Source: Terrimonas ginsenosidimutans (GTDB lineage: Bacteria > Bacteroidota > Bacteroidia > Chitinophagales > Chitinophagaceae). From it: DNA of 64,000 nucleotides. A model generated the notes under the pieces. The model was not told the DNA's origin and made no database searches. It worked only from the letters and a program-made list of their open reading frames with translations. The position numbers and the translations under genes are program-made. Positions 42,536 through 51,244 of this stretch are shown here, piece by piece (the first letter of the stretch is position 1; each line of letters opens with the position of its first letter). The stretch covers positions 124,001 to 188,000 of the forward strand of contig NZ_JAKLTR010000006.1 of assembly GCF_022012415.1 (NCBI RefSeq). The letters run 5' to 3'.

Positions 42536-44095
42536 TCAGCCAGTAATATTCCCATTCGAATGCGATGCCTTTTTCCACCTGCTATACACCAGGTTCTCCG
42601 CTATCGCCGGCGGCGGAAAAAACAAACTCGCAAGATATCCAATCACCAGTACGATCAAATGACTGTAAACTCCCAGCATCAGCTTATGATGCGTGAAATT
42701 AAACCTCCCAAGATCCAGGATCAGTTTTTTATCATTTACCCCGACCGGCGTAGACGTCAGAAATGCATATGCAGTAAAAAGAATGCAGACAACAATGCCG
42801 ATATTCACTCCCTGCCTGTTGGCGCGTTTACTCAAAAAACCCAGCATGAAAATACCAACGATACCACCAGAGAAGATCGCATAGATCGTGAAGATCACAC
42901 CTAACACGCCTTCATTCCCCACACTCAGGTAGATCGCTCCGATACAGGCCGAAAGAATTCCGGCGAATACGACCATCGCCTTACCGGCAAAAAGATATTC
43001 CTTGTCCGCCCGGTTCTTCCTGATCTTCTTATAATAATCCTCCACCCCAACCGCGGCAAGCGAATTAATGTCCGCACTCAAACTGCAGATCGCCGCAGAG
43101 ATCAATGCCGCCAGTATGAATCCGATGATCCCAACCGGTAACTGCGTTACCATAAAATGCGGGAACACCTCCTCAGGGCGCATTCCCTCCGGCAGCCCTT
43201 TTTGCTTATACAACACAAACAATGCAGTTCCAATGAACATAAACATTGCCCAGACAGGTACCGCCAGAAATATTCCCATTAAGGATGCTTTGATCGCAGA
43301 CTTATCCGTTTTCGCAGTCAGATATCGTTGGACTACTGTTTGATCTGTTGCATATTTCTGCACAGCATAAAAAGCCCCGTTGATCACCATGACAAATAAA
43401 GTCAATTGTGTAAGTTCGAAACTATACGGGCCGAAGCCTGCCCGATCATTTGCTGAGGCAATTTTGATTGTTTCAGTCCAGCCTCCATCAATTGTAGACA
43501 ACAGGATCACAACGCAAATTATTCCGCTGGCAAACAGCATGAATCCCTGGAAAACATCGAGCCAGATCACGGCCTGTATGCCACCCTTCAGATTCACTAT
43601 TATCAAGATCAGGCTAACGACCGCTAATACTACAAACGGATTCAACGATGTGATGCTGCCTATCGCAGCAGACAATAGAAACAAGACTGTTCCCATGCCC
43701 GCAAACTGGCGCAGTACAAATGAAGACGAACTGTAGTACCGGGCAAAAAGGCCGAAGCGCTTCTCAAAATATTCGTATGTGCTAAGACCGATGACCCGGC
43801 GATAAAGCGGTACAATAAACCAGACAACAAACACCAGCACAACAGGCACCATTAGCCCCTGCACCAGCAGGATCCAGTTGCTCGTAAATCCCTGCGCAGG
43901 ATATCCGAGAAATGTTACGCTGCTGATCAATGTCGCGAGCAAAGACAGTCCAAGTGCCCAGGAAGGAAAATGACCTTTTGAAAGAAAAAAGCTCTCCGTG
44001 CTTTTCTGCCGTTTTGCAAATCGAAAGCCCAAAAACAGCGTAATCCCCAACACCAATGAAATGATCGTGTAATCAATAAAATGTAGTTGCTTCAT
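42536..44095 (-). CDS. Sodium:solute symporter family permease
   Basis: Inner-membrane SSS-family transporter (519 aa, about 13 hydrophobic segments) that takes up a sugar, sugar acid or related solute with sodium. It starts IDYTIISLVLGITLFLGFRFAKRQKSTESFFLSKG, the standard family opening, followed by LSLLATLISSVTFLGYPAQGF and later KYATDQTVVQRYLTAK, a signature region of the family. The start overlaps the stop of the DUF1537 kinase by four bases (ATGA), so the carrier and the kinase are made together. This strongly suggests that it imports the four-carbon acid sugar or its precursor. Confidence 0.92.
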   Translation of the reverse strand: MKQLHFIDYTIISLVLGITLFLGFRFAKRQKSTESFFLSKGHFPSWALGLSLLATLISSVTFLGYPAQGFTSNWILLVQGLMVPVVLVFVVWFIVPLYRRVIGLSTYEYFEKRFGLFARYYSSSSFVLRQFAGMGTVLFLLSAAIGSITSLNPFVVLAVVSLILIIVNLKGGIQAVIWLDVFQGFMLFASGIICVVILLSTIDGGWTETIKIASANDRAGFGPYSFELTQLTLFVMVINGAFYAVQKYATDQTVVQRYLTAKTDKSAIKASLMGIFLAVPVWAMFMFIGTALFVLYKQKGLPEGMRPEEVFPHFMVTQLPVGIIGFILAALISAAICSLSADINSLAAVGVEDYYKKIRKNRADKEYLFAGKAMVVFAGILSACIGAIYLSVGNEGVLGVIFTIYAIFSGGIVGIFMLGFLSKRANRQGVNIGIVVCILFTAYAFLTSTPVGVNDKKLILDLGRFNFTHHKLMLGVYSHLIVLVIGYLASLFFPPPAIAENLVYSRWKKASHSNGNITG

Positions 44096-45240
44096 GATTG
44101 CTGGTTATATGGCTTCGTTAAATAAAGATCTTTGATGCTCTGAGGGACCGCATAGCTGCCCGGTTTTACGGTAATGTACAGATCACCTGCTTTCATTCTT
44201 ACAACACCTCGCTGCGATTCATTGGCTATATCAAATGATGAAAGTTGTAACCGCTTCAAGATCGCAGCAGCCGTGCTGCCGCCTTCAATAAAAATCTCAC
44301 GGAAATGCAACTGCTGCTGCAAATGCTGAACAACACCTGCCATTGATTCGCGTATATATTGCGGGGTAAGATCGGCAGTATGGCCAACTGCGAGAAGAAG
44401 TTTGCCGCCCGAATAAACAATATCCTGTATTTTGGCAAATTGAGCATCTGTAAAAGAGAAAGGATCCCTCGCAAGATCCGTATGGTGCAGATAGATAACA
44501 TTGCCGGATCCCTGATCAATTTGTTCAACTAACCTCTGGCTCGTTTGAGCAGTCGTTCCACATACATACAAATGCGGTAACAAGATTGCCGGATCATCAC
44601 TGAAACGTTCCGCGAAGCTGGCTGCCAGCAATCTCTCAAAAAAATCACCGGCGCCGGCAAGAAGCCATGCTGACTCAATAAGGCCTACCCAATGATCCAT
44701 ATCTTCAATCGTAGATGCTTCAGCGATTGAAATAATTTGCTTCCATTTATCCTGACCTCTCGATAAAACATCTACACCTTTACCGTCCTTACTGATCATT
44801 TCTTTGACCAATGCCGACTTCACCGGAAACTCCGGGTCATCTGCAAAAGCTGTATCCGTGATTAATTGTTCGTTAATGTAATATTGTCCGGAAATGATCT
44901 TCCGGCCCAAAGAAGGATTAGCCGGAAGGATGATTGCCCGCTGCTTACCCGTAAGCTGCATCTGTACACTGATCTCATCAAACACATAGCCTCTTAATAC
45001 AGAATCTATCTTTTTATAAATAAATGAGGGATTCAGTTCCTGTAAGGCAACAACGATGTTACGGGTAACTTCCAGCGCGTCAGCCCTGCTCATCGATCGG
45101 CTGTCACTTGACACAATGCAAACATCACACGCTTCGTAGGAAGCAATACCAGTATAAAGCTTTACCTGCAGACCATAGCGCAAGCTGATACCTGCGAGCT
45201 CGGCAGCACCCGTAAAATCATCGGCAATAACGGCAATCAT
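44092..45240 (-). CDS. DUF1537 four-carbon acid-sugar kinase
   Basis: Phosphorylates a four-carbon aldonate such as D-threonate or an erythronate. The 382-aa protein has the N-terminal domain opening IAVIADDFTGAAELAG, with KIDSVLRGYVFDEI, ILPANPSLGRKIISGQYYIN, and in the nucleotide-binding C-terminal domain FIEGGSTAAAILKRL and MKAGDLYITVKPGSYAVPQSI. Followed in the same operon by a PdxA2-like dehydrogenase, the established D-threonate kinase / 4-phosphate dehydrogenase pairing. Threonate versus erythronate cannot be settled from sequence alone. Confidence 0.9.
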   Translation of the reverse strand: MIAVIADDFTGAAELAGISLRYGLQVKLYTGIASYEACDVCIVSSDSRSMSRADALEVTRNIVVALQELNPSFIYKKIDSVLRGYVFDEISVQMQLTGKQRAIILPANPSLGRKIISGQYYINEQLITDTAFADDPEFPVKSALVKEMISKDGKGVDVLSRGQDKWKQIISIAEASTIEDMDHWVGLIESAWLLAGAGDFFERLLAASFAERFSDDPAILLPHLYVCGTTAQTSQRLVEQIDQGSGNVIYLHHTDLARDPFSFTDAQFAKIQDIVYSGGKLLLAVGHTADLTPQYIRESMAGVVQHLQQQLHFREIFIEGGSTAAAILKRLQLSSFDIANESQRGVVRMKAGDLYITVKPGSYAVPQSIKDLYLTKPYNQQS

Positions 45241-45282
45241 TTTTATTTTCTTGAATAGCGGTCAGCTATTATTGGCAAGAGT

Positions 45283-46323
45283 TCAGCCACGGTTATGACT
45301 AAGCTGCACAGCGCTTTCTATTGCTAGCACCATTGCATCAGGACTTGCAATACCTTTCCCTGCGATCTCGAAAGCCGTACCATGATCTACAGACGTCCGG
45401 ATGATTGGCAGCCCCAGCGTAATGTTCACTCCTTTCACACTATCCATTTGCTGTTTTTCTGCGTTCCATTTGAAACCGGCAAGTTTGAAAGGAATATGCC
45501 CCTGGTCGTGATACATGGCCACTACTCCACCATAAGCCCCCATTGCCGCTTTAGCAAACATCGTATCTGGCGGAATGGGGCCTTCAACATCATATCCCAT
45601 TCGCTTCGCCTCTTCAACAGCCGGAAGTATTTCCTCATCGTCCTCCGTACCAAATAAACCACTATCCCCTGCATGCGGGTTCAGGCCAGCAACACCGATC
45701 TTTAGGTTTGTTTTTCCGAGGCGTTTCAAACCATCCGTTAGCAATTCAATCACCTGAATGATCCTGTCCTTTTTTACCAGATCGCAGGCCTGGCGCAGTG
45801 ATACGTGTGTACTTACATGGATAACATTGATGTTGTCCTCCACCAGTAACATTGCGTATTTCTTTGTATTGGTAAAATGTGCATAGATCTCAGTGTGTCC
45901 GGCGAAATGATGACCGGCTTCGTTGATCGATTTCTTATTGATCGGGCCAGTCACGGTTGCATCAACTTCCTTCGCTATCGCCAGTTCGATCGCTTTTGCA
46001 ACAGCCTGGTAAGATGCTTCTCCCGCCATGGCGTCGATTTTACCAAAGGAGACTTTGCTGATATCCGTGATACCAAGATCAAATACATTTATAATACCCG
46101 GACTAAAATCAGCTTCACCCACTTTACTGATTGCATTTACTTTGAGTGGAAATTTCAGTAACTCTATGATCTGCTGAAAAACGACTGCATCACCGGTTAT
46201 AATTGGTCTACAAATATCGAGTACTTCTTTTTTCAGGATCGCTTTTGCGGCAATTTCGGGGCCGATACTCGCCGGGTCTCCCATAGTAATTGCAACGATC
46301 GGTTTTTTATTCATTTGATTCAA
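45283..46323 (-). CDS. pdxA2: PdxA-family (PdxA2-like) 4-phospho-acid-sugar dehydrogenase
   Basis: NAD-dependent oxidative decarboxylase. PdxA itself acts on 4-phosphohydroxy-threonine; PdxA2 next to DUF1537 kinases converts 4-phospho-threonate or erythronate to dihydroxyacetone phosphate. The 346-aa protein shows AITMGDPASIGPEIAAKA, GPINKKSI, AGHTEIYAHFT (metal His), LNPHAGDSGLFGTED and MYHDQGHIPFKL, so the metal-binding histidines are present. Placement between the kinase and an aldolase supports the catabolic version rather than vitamin B6 synthesis. In-frame ATG four codons in is a minor alternative. Confidence 0.88.
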   Translation of the reverse strand: MNQMNKKPIVAITMGDPASIGPEIAAKAILKKEVLDICRPIITGDAVVFQQIIELLKFPLKVNAISKVGEADFSPGIINVFDLGITDISKVSFGKIDAMAGEASYQAVAKAIELAIAKEVDATVTGPINKKSINEAGHHFAGHTEIYAHFTNTKKYAMLLVEDNINVIHVSTHVSLRQACDLVKKDRIIQVIELLTDGLKRLGKTNLKIGVAGLNPHAGDSGLFGTEDDEEILPAVEEAKRMGYDVEGPIPPDTMFAKAAMGAYGGVVAMYHDQGHIPFKLAGFKWNAEKQQMDSVKGVNITLGLPIIRTSVDHGTAFEIAGKGIASPDAMVLAIESAVQLSHNRG

Positions 46324-46416
46324 CTTATCTGGTTCTTTGTTATCCTACTGCAAAGGCAATCGATACATGAAAAACCTTCTTCCGGTCTCGCGTAGGATTC
46401 CCGCAGGATCTGGTTT

Positions 46417-47331
46417 TTATGTTACCGAGACTGATTGAAGGGCTTTCAGATTTCCGATAATCCTGTTGGCTTCCTGCTTATCCAGACTTGTGAGCGGAGG
46501 CATTACGACAGGCTCACCGATTCCTTTTTCCTGTAATAAAACTTTCAACGCCCAAATACTTTCACCCAGCGTTTTATCTTTTTGATATAACGCGCCATAG
46601 TCATCGCTTAGTTGCTGCATTTGTTTTACGACAGACTCTTCCCCTTTTTTCGCCGCTTTAAGCATTCGACTATAAATTTCCGGAGCAAAGTTTCCTGTGC
46701 TTGGGATAAGACCATCTCCACCATTCAGTAATGCTTTGTCTGAACGAGCCGCCCAGCCAAGCAGGTAACTGAAATCGGATCTGTTCTTCCAAAGAGATAG
46801 TGAATGCTCCAGTCGTTCGTCATTGCGTTCCGAATCTTTTACGGCAACAATATGCGGATGATGACTCAATTCGTCTATGATCTCAACTGGTATGCTCATG
46901 TGCGTGGTTGCCGGAATATTATATACGATCAAGGGGGCTTTGATGGCATCAGCCAGTTGCAGAAAATAATCTTTCATCTGCAAAGCAGATAATTGATAAT
47001 ACGATGGCAATGTTGCGGCCACCGCATCTGCACCTTGATCAAAACTGTACGTTGCCAGGTCGACACTTTCTGAAAAAACGGTTGCAGAAATTCCTGTGTA
47101 CAGTTTCGAATCCTTCTTTTTTATCTCAGCTGCCTTCCTGATGTAATTTTTCTTTATTGCAAGTGGCAACGATGCTGACTCCCCGGTAGTTCCCAGAATA
47201 AATGGATCGATGCTATTCGCATACATCAGTTCAAACAGTTTTTCGACAGCCGCTTCATCCAGCTTATTGTCAGCTGTAAGCGGAGTAACCATTGGAACTA
47301 TAATGCCGCTGTATTCTTTAGCTGGTTTCAT
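46417..47331 (-). CDS. DapA/NanA-family class I aldolase or dehydratase
   Basis: A 304-aa (beta/alpha)8 barrel forming a Schiff base with a 2-oxo acid. GTTGESASLP binds the carboxylate, Tyr137 is in YNIPATT, and the Schiff-base Lys165 is in AVKDSERND. The substrate is not lysine-pathway-like from context: it is co-operonic with an Fe-alcohol dehydrogenase, a DUF1537 kinase and PdxA2. It more probably cleaves or dehydrates a 2-keto-3-deoxy sugar acid, for instance one from pectin, giving pyruvate plus an aldehyde that the neighbouring dehydrogenase could handle. Its start overlaps the dehydrogenase stop by four bases (ATGA). Confidence 0.88.
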   Translation of the reverse strand: MKPAKEYSGIIVPMVTPLTADNKLDEAAVEKLFELMYANSIDPFILGTTGESASLPLAIKKNYIRKAAEIKKKDSKLYTGISATVFSESVDLATYSFDQGADAVAATLPSYYQLSALQMKDYFLQLADAIKAPLIVYNIPATTHMSIPVEIIDELSHHPHIVAVKDSERNDERLEHSLSLWKNRSDFSYLLGWAARSDKALLNGGDGLIPSTGNFAPEIYSRMLKAAKKGEESVVKQMQQLSDDYGALYQKDKTLGESIWALKVLLQEKGIGEPVVMPPLTSLDKQEANRIIGNLKALQSVSVT

Positions 47332-48476
47332 TGAAATGCAGATTTATAAATAGTAATGGCATCCTTCTCTTCGATAAGCCGCGGATTATTCTTTAACAAC
47401 CGTTGTATCTTCATCGCATCAGCAGCCATTACTGCAATAGCGTCTTCAGGAATATTCACTTCTTTCAATGTGGCGGGCAACCCACATGCTCTGATCAGTT
47501 CTCGGATCCGCGTCACGCCAGCCAAAGCCGTTGCTTCATCTTCCTGCTGCCGTTCACACCCGATCGCGACCGCAACATCTGCATATCTTTTTGCTGCTGC
47601 GGGAATATTATATTCCATGACGTAAGGCAGCAGCAATGCATTGGAAAGCCCGTGCGGTAAATGAAACATACTTCCCAACGGATAAGACAAGGCATGTACA
47701 CCGGCCGTATTCACAGGTCCAAGACAAAAGCCACCGAGCAAGCTTCCCATCGCCACATGCTTGCGTGCTTCGGTATCTTTTCCATTATTCACTGCCGTCA
47801 CAATATTTGCAGCGATCAGCCGCATTCCTTCAAAAGCATACACATCGATCAGCGGTTGAGCGAATTTATTTGTATAGGCTTCCAGGCAATGGGTAAGTGC
47901 ATCAATTCCTGTTGCTGCCGTAATGGAAGCTGGCACACTCACCGTAAGCAGTGGGTCAACGTAAACAGAATCGGGAACCAGGTAAGGACTGATGATGCCT
48001 TTTTTCTGATTATCCTGGTCCACGAGGATCGCGTTGGGAGACACTTCGCTACCTGTTCCCGCAGTTGCCGGCGCACAGATCAATCTGCGTGAACGTCCTC
48101 TAAGCAAACCGATGCCCACGTAGTCATTCAATTGCTGATCATTTCCCAGTTGCGCCGCCACCAACTTTGCTACATCCAGTACACTTCCTCCTCCCAGTCC
48201 GATCACCGTATCCGGATCAAGCTGCTCCGCTGTTCTCATCAATGATCCAAAATCTGCAAATGATGGTTCCTGCTTGATAGAATAGTTAGCTTGTATTTGG
48301 ACAGATGATCCTACACGCGATTTCAGTTCTTCCACTACATGCGTCAATGGCTCTATCGTTACAATAAATATTTTCCGGGCATTTATGGCCAATAGTTCAT
48401 CTGCCAGCTGGGAAATACATCCATTTCCAAAAACCAGTTTACCCGGGAAGATTATCTTTAAAATACTTTCCTGCAT
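47328..48476 (-). CDS. Iron-containing (group III) alcohol dehydrogenase
   Basis: 382-aa cytoplasmic NAD(P)-dependent dehydrogenase. FGNGCISQLADELL and VIGLGGGSVLDVAKLVA bind the nucleotide; ATAGTGSEVSP follows. Metal ligands are in ATGIDALTHCLEAYTN, GVHALSYPLG and HLPHGLSNALLLPY. It interconverts an alcohol or hydroxy acid with an aldehyde or keto acid. Its gene is translationally coupled to the DapA/NanA-like aldolase, so the two probably act in sequence, reducing the aldehyde product or supplying the keto acid. Substrate inferred to be a short sugar acid. Confidence 0.9.
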   Translation of the reverse strand: MQESILKIIFPGKLVFGNGCISQLADELLAINARKIFIVTIEPLTHVVEELKSRVGSSVQIQANYSIKQEPSFADFGSLMRTAEQLDPDTVIGLGGGSVLDVAKLVAAQLGNDQQLNDYVGIGLLRGRSRRLICAPATAGTGSEVSPNAILVDQDNQKKGIISPYLVPDSVYVDPLLTVSVPASITAATGIDALTHCLEAYTNKFAQPLIDVYAFEGMRLIAANIVTAVNNGKDTEARKHVAMGSLLGGFCLGPVNTAGVHALSYPLGSMFHLPHGLSNALLLPYVMEYNIPAAAKRYADVAVAIGCERQQEDEATALAGVTRIRELIRACGLPATLKEVNIPEDAIAVMAADAMKIQRLLKNNPRLIEEKDAITIYKSAFQ

Positions 48477-48507
48477 TATTTCTTAAAAAATTATCGATCC
48501 ATTTATT

Positions 48508-49176
48508 CTAACCTTTCTGTTGTTTATCTTTTGCTGCCTTCTCGGCTTTTATCTTATCTGTATACGTTTTGTAAAGTTGCCGCCAGTTACGCCCATTGTT
48601 ATTCAGATACTGTTCGCATTTCGTTTTATAAATTTCAAAAACAGCAGAGATCTCTTTCATGTTCTTATAATCAATCGCCTGTTCACGTGCCTGTTTCAGG
48701 TTTTTCAGGATCTCCGTTCTTTCCTTCTCTGTCAGATCAGGCACAATTGCTTCATATCCTTTTAAGGTGAAAGCAACTTTTCCGATGGTGTATTTATCCA
48801 GCAATAATTCTGTTTGCTCTGGATCAAGGGTTGATCTTAACACAGCCATCAGGTCATCATGAACCGACTTTGGTTTACTTGAACAAACAATCATTTGCCT
48901 GTCGAGATCCGAAAGCGTATTTCCTGTTGCAGGATTAATTCCCGCAGGCACCATTGTGTGCGGATGCGAATTATGCCAGTCACGCACAGCGATCAAATGT
49001 GTAGTAACTGCCTGCTTCACCGCTGTCGTCTTGCCTTCATCTGACAAACTCAATTCACTTACCCACTCTGATGCTTTTCTTTTCAGTTCAGCATTGCCGG
49101 TTGTGTCTTGTGCTTGCGCCAATGAAAACCTGAGGAAAAAAACAATACCCAGGCTGAATATTTTTATGATGTGCAT
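48508..49176 (-). CDS. DUF3826-family secreted protein, second copy
   Basis: 222 aa from ATG 49176 (MHIIKIFSLGIVFFLRF, signal peptide ending AQAQ). An upstream TTG at 49194 would add six residues and is less likely. The domain has AVKQAVTTHLIAVRDWHNSH, LRSTLDPEQTELLLDKYTIG and LTEKERTEILKNLKQAREQA, similar in pattern to the DUF3826 protein at 8.0-8.8 kb, and also ends in a Lys/Gln-rich tail. It directly follows the PL1 gene (22-nt gap). The repeated PL1-DUF3826 partnership hints at a helper role in pectate handling. Confidence 0.83.
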   Translation of the reverse strand: MHIIKIFSLGIVFFLRFSLAQAQDTTGNAELKRKASEWVSELSLSDEGKTTAVKQAVTTHLIAVRDWHNSHPHTMVPAGINPATGNTLSDLDRQMIVCSSKPKSVHDDLMAVLRSTLDPEQTELLLDKYTIGKVAFTLKGYEAIVPDLTEKERTEILKNLKQAREQAIDYKNMKEISAVFEIYKTKCEQYLNNNGRNWRQLYKTYTDKIKAEKAAKDKQQKG

Positions 49177-49198
49177 ATGATATTTTTTAACCAATGGG

Positions 49199-50836
49199 TT
49201 ATTTGACCGTGATAGTAATTTGAGATGCAGGCACCAGGCTATTCAGGAATTCTTCGATATTAGTGTAGCCGCTTTTGCTTTTTGCATATTTGCCGGAATC
49301 AGTTGGGTCATTAGGATTCAAACCATTCTTCTTCTCCCAATCATCCGGAATACCATCTTTATCGCTGTCTTGATAGGCTGTGCCTTTGTATTCCGGATAA
49401 CCACCTACCTGGTCTGGGTGAATGATCACTCCCTGCTTATACGAATCAGCCGGCAGTCTTCTTTTTACAAATTTTGAGCTGGGCAATTCTTCCGCTTTGG
49501 GATTGTACTGGATCACACCCGTTTTAACCTGCTCAACAATTCTTTTATCCACCGCATCACGTTTTGGCAATGTAGCGCCGGCATTTTCCAGGACATAAGC
49601 ATAAGCACTTTTGGCGTCAGTGATCGGGAAAGGCGTTACGATCATTGATTCATTTGCTTTGATCTTTTCAAGCAAGCCAGGTGCTACTTTTTCATCATCA
49701 CCCGGCTGAACCCCACCTGCCCAGTTGTCAGCAGACACGCGTTCGTTGCCCTCAATAAAGTTTCCGTTTACATACGCTTTTCCATAGTTGTTGCGGTTGG
49801 CAGAATCGCGCCCCGTCTCTGGCTTAAGAATTCTGTAAGCGATCGGTTTATCCTTTGGAGTGATCGGCCCCGGTTTGTAATAGTTGTTGATGAATGTATA
49901 CAGGGAACGATGATCGCCACCATCCGCAGTACGGTTCCACCAGTTGAACACCACATTGTTTGCAAAACCAAAATCACCATACATACCTACAGATGGACTG
50001 CGGCTGATATTGCTCGACCACAAATTGCGCAGGAAAGTGCTGTTCAATCCACCGATCGTACTTCCAAACGCATGATTATACCTGTCGAGCGCTTCTGAAA
50101 AGATCGAGTTTTGAATAGTAACATTTACTGTTGGCAGTTTTTCATCTTTACCGTTGCCCTTATATACGTGGCGATAGATACTCAGATTTTCATCAAGACC
50201 CCATGAAGCGCTTACGTGATCGATGATCACATTACCAACGGGGTTTCCACCCAATGCATCATCGCGGCGGGTCACATCCGTTGATCCGCGTCGGAAACGC
50301 ATATAACGGATCACGATATCGTGTGTGTCCATCCAAACAGATTCACCAGCAATACACACACCGTCACCGGGAGCTGATTGTCCGGCAATCGTGATATACG
50401 GTGCGCGAATGATCACGGGAGATTTCAATTGTATAATTCCTGATACGTTGAACACAACGGTCCGCGCGCCACCCTGTTCGCATGCCCAGCGAAAACTACC
50501 GGCACCATCATCATTCAGATTAATTACAACCAGCACTTTTCCGCCACGGCCGCCAAAGCTGAACTTACCACCACCTTCCGCACCGGGGAACGCAGGAATG
50601 GTTGCCTGCGGCAGATCAGATGGTTTCTGCGCCCACGGAATAAATGGCTTCCCGTTCTTTTCTTCCGCTTCCATATCTATACGAGCCAACTTCCAGCTCT
50701 CCTCTGATCGTTTCTTCCAAAGCCCTTCCGCCTTACTCGCTGAATCTTCCACTTCCTTTGGAACTACAGGATATTGCGCTTTGCTGTAAAATTGAATGGC
50801 CAGCAGAAGAGCGGTTGATAAGAATACTCGCTTCAT
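49199..50836 (-). CDS. Secreted pectate lyase, PL1 type, second copy
   Basis: 545 aa, close paralogue of the PL1 protein at 0.9-2.5 kb. Signal peptide ends SKA-Q (residue 20). The beta-helix starts at about residue 82 (AFPGAEGGGKFSFGGRGG) with APYITIAGQSAPGDGVCIAG, RYMRFRRGSTDVTRRDDALG and IDHVSASWGLDEN. C-terminal calcium-binding repeat DSDKDGIPDDWEKKNGLNPN. First large gene of the acid-sugar PUL, preceded by an 82-aa ORF whose stop overlaps its ATG by four bases. Sequence drift from the first copy is mainly in the N-terminal linker and the region after residue 330, so the two may differ in product size or methylation preference. Confidence 0.9.
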   Translation of the reverse strand: MKRVFLSTALLLAIQFYSKAQYPVVPKEVEDSASKAEGLWKKRSEESWKLARIDMEAEEKNGKPFIPWAQKPSDLPQATIPAFPGAEGGGKFSFGGRGGKVLVVINLNDDGAGSFRWACEQGGARTVVFNVSGIIQLKSPVIIRAPYITIAGQSAPGDGVCIAGESVWMDTHDIVIRYMRFRRGSTDVTRRDDALGGNPVGNVIIDHVSASWGLDENLSIYRHVYKGNGKDEKLPTVNVTIQNSIFSEALDRYNHAFGSTIGGLNSTFLRNLWSSNISRSPSVGMYGDFGFANNVVFNWWNRTADGGDHRSLYTFINNYYKPGPITPKDKPIAYRILKPETGRDSANRNNYGKAYVNGNFIEGNERVSADNWAGGVQPGDDEKVAPGLLEKIKANESMIVTPFPITDAKSAYAYVLENAGATLPKRDAVDKRIVEQVKTGVIQYNPKAEELPSSKFVKRRLPADSYKQGVIIHPDQVGGYPEYKGTAYQDSDKDGIPDDWEKKNGLNPNDPTDSGKYAKSKSGYTNIEEFLNSLVPASQITITVK

Positions 50837-51081
50837 GATACTATTTTATTAGATAATGGTGATTCATTTTTGCAAATGAGTGATTGCTTATTCCAGGGCA
50901 TGCCGGGATAAGAAGTACTATGCTCTCTTTTGTAAGTATTGATTGAAATAATTTCTACTGTTGGATTTTTCATGGAGAACGCCAGGCTTGCATTAGCGGC
51001 AGACAGGATATCTGCACTGGCAGGATCAGGAAGCAACGCGGTCATCAATCCGGTTTGCGGGGCAGGCATCAACCGCTTCAT
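50833..51081 (-). CDS. 82-aa ORF coupled to the PL1 gene, unknown function
   Basis: ATG 51081 to TGA 50833; the TGA overlaps the PL1 ATG as ATGA, typical of translational coupling. It starts 60 nt below the predicted transcription start and just below a TAACGATTAA motif. The peptide (MKRLMPAPQTGLMTALLPDP...) has no signal peptide or known domain and is moderately polar. It may be a leader ORF that meters PL1 translation, or a decayed gene. The alternative is a coincidental frame in a 300-nt leader. Confidence 0.4.
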   Translation of the reverse strand: MKRLMPAPQTGLMTALLPDPASADILSAANASLAFSMKNPTVEIISINTYKREHSTSYPGMPWNKQSLICKNESPLSNKIVS

Positions 51082-51147
51082 AGCAGTAATTATTAATCGT
51101 TAGAAAAGCATACCGGATGACAGATAACAGACCCGGTACATTTATGC

Positions 51148-51178
51148 TAAAATTAAAAGCCTGTTGTATAGGGAACAA
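51148..51178 (-). promoter_or_regulatory. Promoter of the PL1/acid-sugar operon
   Basis: TTG at 51178-51176, 20-nt spacer, TAATTTTA at 51155-51148. TAACGATTAA in the leader (51102-51093) lies 46 nt below the -7 element, the same distance as at 8.8 kb. Confidence 0.7.
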
Positions 51179-51215
51179 TGTAAGGTTTGGCTATAAAGAT
51201 GGAAGATTTTACTAT
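51174..51215 (-). promoter_or_regulatory. Direct-repeat operator box 2
   Basis: Half-sites AGTAAAATCTTCCAT and AGCCAAACCTTACAT are 21 bp apart. The 42-bp block matches box 1 at 40 of 42 positions, although the bases between the box and the first gene have diverged, so selection is a better explanation than very recent copying. Confidence 0.75.
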
Positions 51216-51244
51216 CTCATCGTATCATGCTGAAATTCCGGGGG

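Noticed and set aside
49177-49194. TTG start for the second DUF3826 gene
   Set aside because: ATG 49176 gives a cleaner signal peptide and a standard start codon.
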